NCBI GenBank assembly: GCA_011009095.1
Contig: VTPC01091054.1
Span: forward strand, 191,667-255,666
Source: Ignelater luminosus
Lineage: Eukaryota > Arthropoda > Insecta > Coleoptera > Elateridae
DNA: 64,000 bases
Direction: 5' to 3'
Shown here: positions 54,760 through 64,000 of the stretch, piece after piece
How positions within the stretch are numbered: the stretch's first letter is position 1
How the letters are laid out: each line of letters opens with the position of its first letter
Position numbers and translations under genes: made by a program
The notes under the pieces: model-generated
Seen by the model: the letters and a program-made list of their open reading frames with translations, nothing else
The model's database searches: none
What the model was told of the DNA's origin: nothing

Positions 54760-57700
54760 TAATCATTTTTTCTATAGTGACATTTTATGTGCTGTGTGGT
54801 AAACATTGTACGCTGACAGATTTGGACGAATATGGGCAGTTAGTAGCATTGTGTTGATCAGAGATGTTTCTTTTAGGTTATAATGTTATTGTTTTCATTT
54901 TGTTTGTGATAATATGTTCTTATGTTTATTAAAGCAATAACAAATAGTGAACTAGTTTATTTATGAGAGCAGAAAGTAGTTAACCCTATTTTGCTTCTTC
55001 TCAGTATTTGTCACACCATCGCTGTTCTAACCTCCCTTTTGACTTTTACTGAGTCAAAGTCTTTTTTTCTCTTACTTTTCTTTCTAACGCTCTAGTCTCT
55101 AGTCCTTTCCAAATAACATTTACTTCTTATCTTGATGTTTTTTTTTGAGATGCATCAATTTGTGATCTTTTATAGTATGTTTTGAGTTGAGAATTATTTG
55201 CAATCTCAATGTTGCTTTGTGAATTCTAATTATACAAATATTTTTTGCGCTTTTTTGTTGTTTAGTTTAAATCCCATTCACAGCCTGTACATGTTTCATT
55301 CCGCTAGGATATTTCAAAACCACGGTGAGTGTTAATTTAAATGCAAACATATGATCCCATTATTAGCTAGATTAAAATTCAAATTCAGATTATTTAGATT
55401 CTAACTATACTGAATGTATATGCCATCACAATATGATAACAGAAAATTCTGTCTTACTTATATTTTCTTTTTTTATAAGTGACCATTTTTTTAAATTAAA
55501 TTATTATGTTGTTTATCTTAGCTTTAAGTCTTTAAGATAAGCTAACATGAATTCGCTTTTTTCTTGTTAATAACGATACTAACTCTATAATTCCGCAAAT
55601 CGTTAATGAATAAATTCGAGCCTTATTACGACATAAAGCTAGAACGGTCTTTACGTGTTACATACAATAATCGATTCCAATAAATTGGATTTTCGTTCCC
55701 TAAAGACGGCAAAATAAGAATTCAAATTATAAATATTGTATTCTATCACATATTCTTATAATGATTTTATAAATTTTAATATTAATGAAAATTTAAACGC
55801 CACTGACTGTGATACGAACTACTTTTCTTTCATAATAAATTCTGCATTAATTAAAAATTATAAGTTTACGAATAAAATTTCTTTTCGTTTAAACATTAAG
55901 ATCGCCTGCATTATTTATTGGTTAAAAAAGAAATGTATAAAGAAAAAATGTCTTTTTCCAGTTCGTTTCGAAAGACTACCTTTGCTACATAAGAAAAGAG
56001 TAATGAAATCACAATTGCACTAAAAGCAAGTTTAATGCGAGCACTAAAAGTACTTCAAGAAAAAGAATCCTAAGAAAAGGAGCTGACAAAGAAATTTTTT
56101 GTTTTATGGAGACTAAAGTCTTTTGTTGGTAAATACCTTTCAGGAAGTTGCGTGGTTATATTGCTTTGTGCCTTTTCTTCAACAGACCGTAAGCGTGCCA
56201 AATAATTAATTCTTAACCACGTAATACCTTAAAAGGCAAAAATTAGGCTTTTCAAAAAGAATTTTCTCCGGAACGATTTCGTAAATTTATTACCTCATTG
56301 TGCGGAGTACAAGCTCATTACAAGATTTACAAAGTGCCTAGTAAACCTTCTCGGGATTGCCGAAAACGGAACTAAAATCAGACACGGGGTTATTCGAGTT
56401 CTTAGGGATATCATAAGAGAAACTCGTAAATTTTATATCTGCCCGAAGCAAAAGTTCCCTCTATAAGGAATGCGGGTTATTGGCGAGCAAATAAATTCGA
56501 TAATAAGATTCCTTGCGTTTATGCTATGGCACTGATGGAAATTCAAATCCGTCAGTCAGACATCGAAGTTTATGCGCAATAATTTTCCTACTACCACTTT
56601 CCTTATACCAAATTATTATTTTAATTCCGTCGCGAAATCTGATATTTCTACTTATATTACTGTTGACGACAGGGAAGTTTATCCTGACAGGGAAATTAAT
56701 AAAAGTTTTTACTAATTTGGTACTTCTTCCTTGGAAAACATTTTTGGAATTTTAAACATTTCTGTTCCTTATTGTTTCTCGCTGATTAATTGTATTTTTT
56801 GTGACTTAATATAAAATTGTATCTCATCTTATTATTTATAAGAAAGAGGTAGTACAAGGTGCTGTTTACACTAAAGTTATTAAATACGTTTGTCCGTGAA
56901 GTTTCGTGTGTCTTAATAAAGATCAAACCGTGACTTTTATAGATTTTTAAAATTAATGTAATAAAATTCTAATTTATCTCACTTTTACAATAAATGAATT
57001 TTTGAGACAAGGTGTTTCCTAAAAAAGTAGCCATCACTGTTATTATTTGTGTCAAATAATCACTTCCAATTGTTAGTTTACTGTTTCTAAAGTCCTTTAG
57101 AGAAGTATATTAGGATGCATTTATCATTTTACATTATTTGTGTAAAGCCTAAAGAAGGAGTTCTAGCTTGAAGTGTGGAATTGAAAAGGAATTCTTCTAA
57201 GGTGTCTCACATTAAACAGCTTTAATCTTTAATCTTTAAAATGTCAACAAATCTTCTCGGCTGCATCTACATGAAAACCAGGGAAATCCTAGAGATATGA
57301 CAACATTGTATAATATTTGACAGTATCTAGTCTGATAAATAACACTGAACCATGAGCCACCGCAGGTGGCCGGCCTAACGAAGGGCATAACTCCTCAAGC
57401 CAGGATTATGATTTAGGCCAAACGCTTTGCAAAGCTTTGTAGAAGCTCTCATAATTTTGAACTTTTTATATAATTTTTGTGCTTTGATTCTTACGTTTTG
57501 TAACCAAAACACACGATATAACAAGAGAGCTCTTTGTCTAAATTTTTTAATTCGATCGTTTCTTTTTGTCTAGTAATATTTATATGTAACTCATACGTTT
57601 GTTAATTCTTCCCACATATTTATAAAATAATTTAAACATTGTATCAAACATAAAAATCAATTTCGATAATCTTTTTAAGAAACTGAACGCCTAATCTTTA

Positions 57701-58770
57701 CAATGTAACTTGATAACTAGCAATTTAGACGACACTAATATTCATTCAAATCTCTTTTTTATTAGAGAAGTTATCTTTAATAAGATGCCATTTTCCCTTT
57801 CTTGTTGTTACACGGGCCAATATTGCTGTTTATTTTCGAATTTTATTGATGGTATTAAAAATAAAATCGAACCATTACGATGTGCCCTATAAACCGCCAA
57901 ATTACACGTTCATGAAAAACATACCATAATAAAAGCAATATATTCTCGCCTTCTGTAATGAAAAAATGAAATAAAACTCAACATACAAAAATTTTATACA
58001 TTTGAGAAATAACAAGCCAAATCCGTACAGCCTCCAGGAAAAAGTTAAAAAAATATGATTATGTTTAGAATTTACTTCTTGCTTATATTCCATCAGTTAT
58101 TAGAAATTTCGCGGCCTGCAGCGGGGATTTATTGCAATACTTTGCTTCGCTCCGTAAAATCGTTTCTTATTTATTTCCCTTGATCCATTGGCAGCCTCAG
58201 AACTCTATTTCTATGATGCTTTTACTGATTTATTTAATATATTCCCATTTCTTTCAGAAGAAAATACACACATATAAAATGCCATCATATACTCTGACAG
58301 CATTTTAAAATGGTACACTCATATATATGCAGTAGCTTTAAAATGTGTAAATTTAATGTTAATAGTATCAAAGGCAATAGAACCATCATCAATAAAAGAT
58401 ATTGTAATCTTCTTTGGTTTATTACAGAAGAATGGGGGCAAAAGGTACTATAAATTACTTTATGAGACCGCAAAAAGTTTAGTATAATGCAAAGTCAATA
58501 TGTATAATATTTTTACTACATCATTTTTCTTGTATCTTTCACAATGTATTTTTTGCATAATAAATAAATAATTAAGAAAAGATATTTTGTGTTTTGTGTT
58601 TGAAGAACACATTGTTTAATCTAATAACTAATTTGAATAAATTGAATTTTTAAAAATAACTCACAGAAGCAAACAGAAAATACAACAAAAATATTTTCAC
58701 TGAAAGTTTCTTAACATCTTCGGCCATAAATTAAAACAACAAAAAGGATTTCAATTTATTGTGCATAATA
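54760..58770. other. AT-rich stretch without recognised genes
   Basis: No domain motif in the open stretches 55736-56023 (+), 56513-56755 (+), 57710-57892 (+) or 57902-58093 (-). A GC-richer patch at 57355-57420 (caccgcaggtggccggccta) has no recognisable content. Confidence 0.55.
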
Positions 58771-58781
58771 TCTGAGCATTT

Positions 58782-58798
58782 CGAAGCGTTACGCTTCG
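58782..58798. repeat. Short perfect palindrome CGAAGCG-TTA-CGCTTCG
   Basis: A 7-bp perfect stem with a 3-nt loop, followed by a T run (CGTTTTC). It stands in AT-rich DNA without coding neighbours; its role is unknown. Confidence 0.5.
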
Positions 58799-59559
58799 TT
58801 TTCAGTAGTTAAAATCTAAAATTAGTATCTTACATCTATACTTTAAAGAGTTTTTGTTGTTATTAGTAGCATTTAGTTTATTGTATTGTTTGATTTTTGT
58901 TGAGAGTTTTTTGTTTGGAATTTAACATCATTTTATGTGGTTTGGAATTATAATCTTCAGTTTTGTACATTATTTTAATTTTATTGTATTTTGATATTTT
59001 GATACTGTTAACGTGGATATGTGATTGCCTTCCACAGATGAGAACAAAATGCAAAGCTACAAAACTTGTGTAGATTGTAGGGTAGATAAGAAAAGTACAA
59101 AATTTGCACGTTTAGGTAGTATAAGTATACAGTATGCCCATTTTATGGGTCCTCCTCTGAATGTTTGGGAATAGGTAACACGTCTTACAATTCAGAGATA
59201 TCTTTGTGTAATTACAGATTTTAAAAACAAAATGGATCATATTTGTATAGTTTGTTTTCTGTCAATGTCAAAATTCCTCAATTTATTCTGGTTAGAAATA
59301 AGATTTGCTTTTTTAGAAAACACAATAAGAATAATTCTAAATATTATAAAGCCTTAAGAATTTAATAATAAATAAGAAAACTTATTTAACAAAATGAAGA
59401 GGTTTGTACAAAAGTTAAAAAGGAAATATAACCAAACAAATGTCAAACAGTTGACTTTTGTCAGTTTTGAAATTCACAGCAAACTACGGTTCAATTAACA
59501 AGGGTAAAACCGGCTCTGAATTGTAAGACTTGTTGCCTATTTCCAAACATACTGTACTA

Positions 59560-60080
59560 GATGAGGCACGGAGCGGACCGCCCCCCCCCCCAAGGTATGC
59601 CTATGTGTAAATATGTACGGACGACAAAGATGTTTATATTTAATAATTGAAACCCCGATACTTTCACATCAGTGAGCTAATTAAAAGGCAATTAGACACA
59701 GTCTGATGTAGTACAAAAAAGAAGACCTGTCCGTATCAGTACGAAAATGTAACTCGTACAGTGCAGTACGAAGATGATCTCGGTCCGGTGCAGTATTGAT
59801 TAGAATAGATTAGATAAAATCTAACTTAATCGCATTGTTTTCCAATAAAAAAGTAACCGAGTTTCAAATTTGCTAAAAAAAATCGTGTTAGCTTTGTTTG
59901 CGGGTGCAGTTCAAACACGCCAATCTGATTTTTCAGTAAATGTAAATAATAATATCCACGGTTACGCGCTCGAGTTTCCGAATAGACAGATAGATATATA
60001 CATACACAGAGGGCAATTGACGAATATTATATTTGATTACAATAGAAGACTGACCGACCGACAGTCAGGGCAATAAACCA
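59560..60080. mobile_element. Dispersed repeat copy 2
   Basis: Starts CTAGATGAGGCACGGAGCGG ACCG then a C-run, against ctagatgacgcccggggcgg accg in copy 1. It is followed by GGTATGCC, CCCCGATACTTTCACATCAG and TGAGCTAATT as in copy 1. Later come CGAGTTTCCGAATAGACAGA and ACTGACCGACCGACAGTCAG near 60046, equivalent to the GGAC/AGAC tract. The two copies diverge strongly, so the family is old. Confidence 0.6.
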
Positions 60081-60089
60081 CTACTTAAA

Positions 60090-61700
60090 TGATTAAATAA
60101 GAATAAGCTGCAGGCAATTGCATATGGAAATCAAAATAAATTTGTAACAAAAAAATTACATAAATTATTTCAGAGATATTTAATTAGTTATTACGGTTTA
60201 TAAAGTTTACTGAGATGATTAAGAAAAAAGAACGCATATCTAATTATTATAACACGCCATCAAAACATGTTACCTGTTACTAACATAGAAAGTTATTAAC
60301 AGAAGTTGTAGAGAATTCAATTCTGTACCAAAAAGCTCTCTACATTTTTTTGTGAGACTCGCGATTACAGAGTGTTTACGCCCTTTCTTCCAAGATGGCG
60401 GCCAAATGGGTGGGGTAGCATCCTGAAGACTCGGTTTTATACTCACCACCGACCCCTTACACATCACAAAAAAAATCGTTGCCTACCTAAAATGTTTTAA
60501 AAGCCCTTTTACTCTGACCATTTGACTGGACTATTAAATCTTTTGAAAGAATTAAATAAAAATTTTCCTAACTTAGAACTAAATGAATTGATAAATAGTT
60601 TTCGTGTAAAATATAAAAACGAGATGGAACGGACTAAAAGTAACAAGTATAGTATTTTTACGTTAAGAATGAAATGACGTCAGTAATGACGTAGTGGGAC
60701 GTTGTCAGACTGTATTTTCAACATAACCTCAATTTTTTCTAATAAAAAGTATAAAAAACAGACTTTATTATTATTTTTGTTTTATAGCAGATGTTAAAGT
60801 GTACTTTGTTCAACTCAACATATGTTGCTAAAAACAACACTATAGCTGCAAGGGTAAATAAAGCAAATAATACTAATTGTTGTTTATTGTAAGAATGTTT
60901 TAGACAGCGTTTTATCTATGCAAGAATGTTTAAACGCGAAAACGCAGTTCGAGCGTTTAATTTGGTCCAATAAGTTTAAAGGCCTGAAATCAACATACAG
61001 GGTGTATTATTTCAGGTAGAGAATATCAGCGCTACTCGATTCTGCACCAAGAACTATGCAAGAAACTTTAGTACCAATTTGTTGTTAACTCTTCAGTTGT
61101 GGAAATATTAAGAGTTGTATATTTTTTTATAATTTGCTTATTACTGCCCAAAATTATTAAATAAAAGTAATCACCCATACTTTAAGGCACCAGAAAACAT
61201 AAATCAATTATATTTTTTTCTTATTTATCAGCAATTTTCTTTAAAATGACTTTTACATAATGCAATTGCTTTGATTTACTTGTTTGTAGAAGATATTGCA
61301 ATACTTTCATAATAACGACTTGCAAAAACGTTACTAAGGTAACCACGTTAATAAACTTATGACCTATTCTTGCTCTACTTACAATTTTCATACAACGTTG
61401 CAAGTATTAAGAATTTTAAATGACCTTGTAGATATTAACATTAAGTTGTTGTTTATAATAATTCTGCCCCGTTAAGGGTAAAGGTCGTATCCGTCAATGT
61501 ATATATTAATTTCGAGAAAATTGAGAAAAACTGATCGTAATTGTATCATCCAACCTAAATACGACAAGCAATGAATTAGATTTTGGGAATTCTTGGGAAG
61601 AAGATACGCTATTTTGATCTAACAAACAGATACATAAACATGTGCTTAATAACTCATTGGATAAAGACTGATGTTATTATAAATCACCCTGTATATATTA
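60090..61700. other. Intergenic stretch upstream of Psf3
   Basis: No coding motif. Contains CCAAGATGGCGGCCAAATG at 60391-60409, which holds a good match to the YY1/Pleiohomeotic core (AAGATGGCGGC). It is about 1.5 kb from the Psf3 start, so a link is unproven. Confidence 0.4.
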
Positions 61701-61780
61701 TTTATTAAAGATGTATCTTTAGTACCGTCAGCGATAGAGGAACTACCACAGCATATCTGCAGTTTAAATATTTAAATTTT

Positions 61781-61890
61781 GTAACGTACCTATTGCCACT
61801 GCAATGTTGTGGCTGGTTGAGCAGCTGTTGCAGCTGTTGAAGTTTGGTTGAACTCGAACTCGAATCAACTAAATTAAAAAACGTAAACAA
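61781..61890 (-). other. Possible divergent exon upstream of Psf3
   Basis: On the minus strand this open stretch reads Ser-rich then Gln-rich (SSSSSTKLQQLQQLLNQ) and reaches a donor-like site, AATAG|GTACGT, with the GT at about 61791-61790. There is no ATG on this strand between it and the Psf3 start, so if real it would be a 5' non-coding exon, or an exon whose start lies elsewhere. It begins about 45 bp from the Psf3 ATG, which would make the interval a bidirectional promoter. I do not recognise the sequence, and it may be chance. Confidence 0.2.
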
Positions 61891-61932
61891 AGTTTTTGGA
61901 TTCCTGTTCGTATTTATTTGTTGATAATTAGA

Positions 61933-62640
61933 ATGTCTTTGCAGTCGTATACTCCAAACTATTTTTCAATTGATGATATATTAGCAAGTCAAGAAAGATG
62001 TCCCTGTAAATTTATTGTAGATATTCCAAAACTAGGTAAGGTTATCTTTTAATTTTACATGTAAAAAGATCTAACTCGATCATTTTAGGTAGATTAAATC
62101 CTTCCGCTGAGAGTAATGACTTAAAAGCAGGTACAACATTAGAATTACCAATGTGGTTAGCAGAACATTTATCTGCTGGACGACATCCTATTATAGCAGT
62201 TGAATTACCTCGAATATACAAGGAAGCTTATCGGGAAATATTAAAAGCAGATGCTTGCGCTGTAGATTTGCATAAGTTAGGATTGTATTTTTATGAACAT
62301 GGATTGTATGTAAAACAGTTTGATGCTAGGGGCGATGTTTCAAAGATTCTATTAGAAGTAAGTTACTCTGATACAATACAGATATCAGTGTTAAATCCTG
62401 TTGTTCTAGACATTCCAAGTAAGATTTAGACAGTTGATGGATTTGGCAAATAATATTGGCTCGGATCCAGCCGTACAAGATCGATTAGATTCCCTCGAAC
62501 GTAAATTATTTAAGGAAGGTCATGCAGCTAGAACTCGCTTAAATACATGGTTAACAGATTCTGGTACACCTATTGAAGCAGCAGCAATGGTTATAAACCA
62601 TAAAAAACGAAAACGTGTTGATGTGGAAGATATTATTTAA
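61933..62640 (+). CDS. Psf3: GINS complex subunit Psf3 (three exons)
   Basis: Psf3 is one of the four GINS proteins (Sld5, Psf1, Psf2, Psf3) that join Cdc45 and MCM2-7 to form the replicative helicase in the nucleus. Exons I infer are 61933-62035, 62089-62357 and 62410-62640, giving 603 nt and 200 codons plus stop; the human protein is about 216 aa. Introns are 62036-62088 (GTAAGG...TTTTAG, phase 1) and 62358-62409 (GTAAGT...TTCTAG, phase 0). Visible family hallmarks are FSIDDIL (residues 11-17), LELPMWLAEHL (52-62), AVELPRIYKE (71-80), VDLHKLG (93-99), and TFQVRFRQLMD (125-135) created exactly across intron 2; the end is basic-acidic (KKRKRVDVEDI). In this family the B domain precedes the helical A domain. 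The start is the first ATG in frame and lies just before the conserved N-terminus. No disabling change is seen, so it is likely functional. Confidence 0.93.
62036..62088 (+). other. Psf3 intron 1 (53 nt)
   Basis: Donor GTAAGG at 62036 and acceptor ATTTTAG ending at 62088. It splits a glycine codon (G|GT), phase 1, and joins ...DIPKLG to RLNPSAES in the frame of exon 2. Confidence 0.88.
62358..62409 (+). other. Psf3 intron 2 (52 nt)
   Basis: Begins with a consensus donor (GAA|GTAAGT) and ends with TTGTTCTAG. Read without splicing, the frame runs to a TAG at 62427-62429 and the remainder of the protein appears in another frame. Removing these 52 nt joins ...SKILLE to TFQVRFRQLMD, the expected conserved family sequence, so it is an intron and not a frameshift. 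Confidence 0.9.
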
Positions 62641-62723
62641 TTGATAGTTTTTATATTGTAAATATGACTTGAAATATTTTGTACCTATAGTGTAAGATGT
62701 TTTGTGAATTGTCTTCAAGTAAT

Positions 62724-62729
62724 ATTAAA
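62724..62729 (+). terminator. Probable poly(A) signal of Psf3
   Basis: ATTAAA, the commonest variant of AATAAA, lies 84 nt after the Psf3 stop and is followed by a GT-rich stretch (from about 62732: tgtgtaattatgttaagtgt), as expected of a downstream cleavage element. The signal fits a very short 3' UTR. Confidence 0.5.
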
Positions 62730-62734
62730 AATGT

Positions 62735-64000
62735 GTAATTATGTTAAGTGTGGAAAAATTATTTTTATGTATTTGATTTATAATATTGTAAGTACTTTAC
62801 TGGTTGTAAAGATTACTCTAAAATTACAAAAATCCAAGACGCAGTGAACTATAATTTCTTATAACTTAACTTCCATAGAAATGATTGTTTCTACTTAGGA
62901 GATCAAACAGCAGTATTTGTTACAGGAGTGCTGTAAGGCAATGTTTCTTTAAATAGAACATCTGAACTTGCCGAGCTACTATTTCAGTTTCTAGTTCCCA
63001 TTTAATTAATTTTCTCTCCGAAAAGCCCATTATGAATTTAATTTATACATCAACTATGATCTACGTAATCGTGGAAGACATAGTTTCAGTTATTCTTAAT
63101 TAAATTATACCTGATGGTACTAACCATTTGTTATGGCTAGCAGCAAATTACGCAGAAACTAACCAATTGAGTGATCTGGACCTACCCTGAAATTCCTGTT
63201 AACAAAAATTATCTATTAATTCTTCTGGCATGCTGGATTACGTATAATAATTAAGAGGGAAACGTAACAAATGCTCTTGAGTGTCCCACACTTGTGTGGT
63301 GGTTGCATCATAATACACATTTAAATACTGTTTCGTTTTCATATAATGATATTATGTGATACAATCTAGAATAAGGTACCTTAAGTTGGAAAAGTAGATT
63401 TTGATGTAGAGGAAGAGAATGTGATCATCGTCAAATTGGCGACTTTTATGTATCAATTCCAGATTTTTCTAGTAACTTTTGGCAGAATTTAAGTTATAAA
63501 CCAGCTCTGTAGGCTATTGCCTTGCTATTCTATGTGTAATTATTCCACATAGTGTCATGTTATAATTAAATGGCATACAAAACCCTAAAGCCATTTTCCT
63601 CAAAACTGATTTTACAAACTAAATTTTCAAAACAGTGTGTCTCGCTGAATTCTTGACAAATCCAGCTGTTCTTTTTTTTTATATTCCCTAGGTCCTCAAA
63701 AAAATAAAAATTGGTTTTTTCAGCATGGGGTACTTTTTTATAAATCACTTCACATATGCATAATCATCAGAAGCTGAAGAATCTACTTATTTTAAATTAC
63801 TTCCTACATTTTAAACAATTCATTTTTCAATTCTTACAGTCTATATTCATTCTTCAAATCATTGAGTACATGCTCAGTCTGTATTTGGTCTACATTCTGT
63901 ATCCAGTTTTGTTAAAATTAATAATTAATATGTTAATAAATTGTTAATTCAATTAATCAATTGGTTTTAACAAATCCAAGTCACTGCTGGGACACAACAT
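62735..64000. other. AT-rich sequence downstream of Psf3
   Basis: No further gene recognised up to the window end. The open stretches 63566-63748 (-) and 63756-63947 (+) look like random AT-rich translation. Confidence 0.5.

Noticed and set aside
62151-62640. Frameshifted Psf3 pseudogene
   Set aside because: The apparent shift disappears when a GTAAGT...CTAG interval of 52 nt is removed, which restores the conserved TFQVRFRQLMD segment exactly.
1-64000. CRISPR array, prophage, restriction or other bacterial defence system
   Set aside because: No regularly spaced short direct repeats, no operons and no prokaryotic protein families; introns and retroelements show a eukaryotic nuclear source.

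Overview
The window looks like a stretch of AT-rich insect nuclear genome. Evidence is the dominance of decayed retrotransposons and DNA transposons, GT-AG introns of 52-53 nt in the one host gene, and an element mix (RTE-like, Jockey-like and R1-like LINEs, Penelope, Ty3/gypsy, Ty1/copia, BEL/Pao, Crypton, mariner, DDE_Tnp_4-type) seen in insects. A beetle is a guess only. Nothing suggests bacteria: there are no operons, no Shine-Dalgarno starts and no long intact prokaryotic ORFs.

The only host gene I can defend lies near the right end (61933-62640, + strand). It is a three-exon gene for the GINS complex subunit Psf3 (GINS3), 200 codons, with introns of 53 and 52 nt. Its apparent mid-gene frameshift is the second, very short intron. 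A poly(A) signal follows, and a possible divergent 5' exon lies just upstream on the minus strand.

Layout. 1-1.9 kb: RTE/BovB-like LINE (+). 6.6-7.6 kb: BEL/Pao scrap (+) and a Copia gag pseudogene (-). 9.0-9.2 kb: Crypton recombinase C-terminus (-). 9.4-10.6 kb: Jockey/CR1-like LINE with an ORF1-to-RT deletion (+). 10.9-13.2 kb: second copy of the first LINE family (-). 13.4 kb: small inverted-repeat element. 19.8-20.9 kb: LINE and DDE transposase remnants (-). 21.0-22.2 kb: 172-bp tandem array. 24.1-28.1 kb: gypsy element (-) split by a mariner (+). 28.1-29.0 kb: Crypton recombinase pseudogene (-). 29.4-31.8 kb: two blocks of degenerate ~15/60-bp minisatellite around a dispersed repeat. 36.0-37.9 kb: LINE fragments. 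38.3-40.0 kb: Penelope-like element (-) with RT and GIY-YIG. 40.2-43.2 kb: long degraded LINE (-). 47.9-48.5 kb: gypsy scrap. 49.1-51.0 kb: Jockey-like and R1-like LINE fragments (-). 51.0-54.7 kb: gypsy element (+) whose integrase is cut by a 464-bp nearly perfect palindrome. 59.6-60.1 kb: second copy of the dispersed repeat. The long gaps between these are AT-rich sequence in which I see no gene.

The genes do not form a pathway; the window is a nested transposon graveyard beside one conserved replication gene. The most unusual object is the 464-bp palindrome at 53229-53692. It has a 3-bp TTA target duplication that can be proved from the interrupted integrase reading frame, and a tRNA-like A-box/B-box pair sits at its centre.
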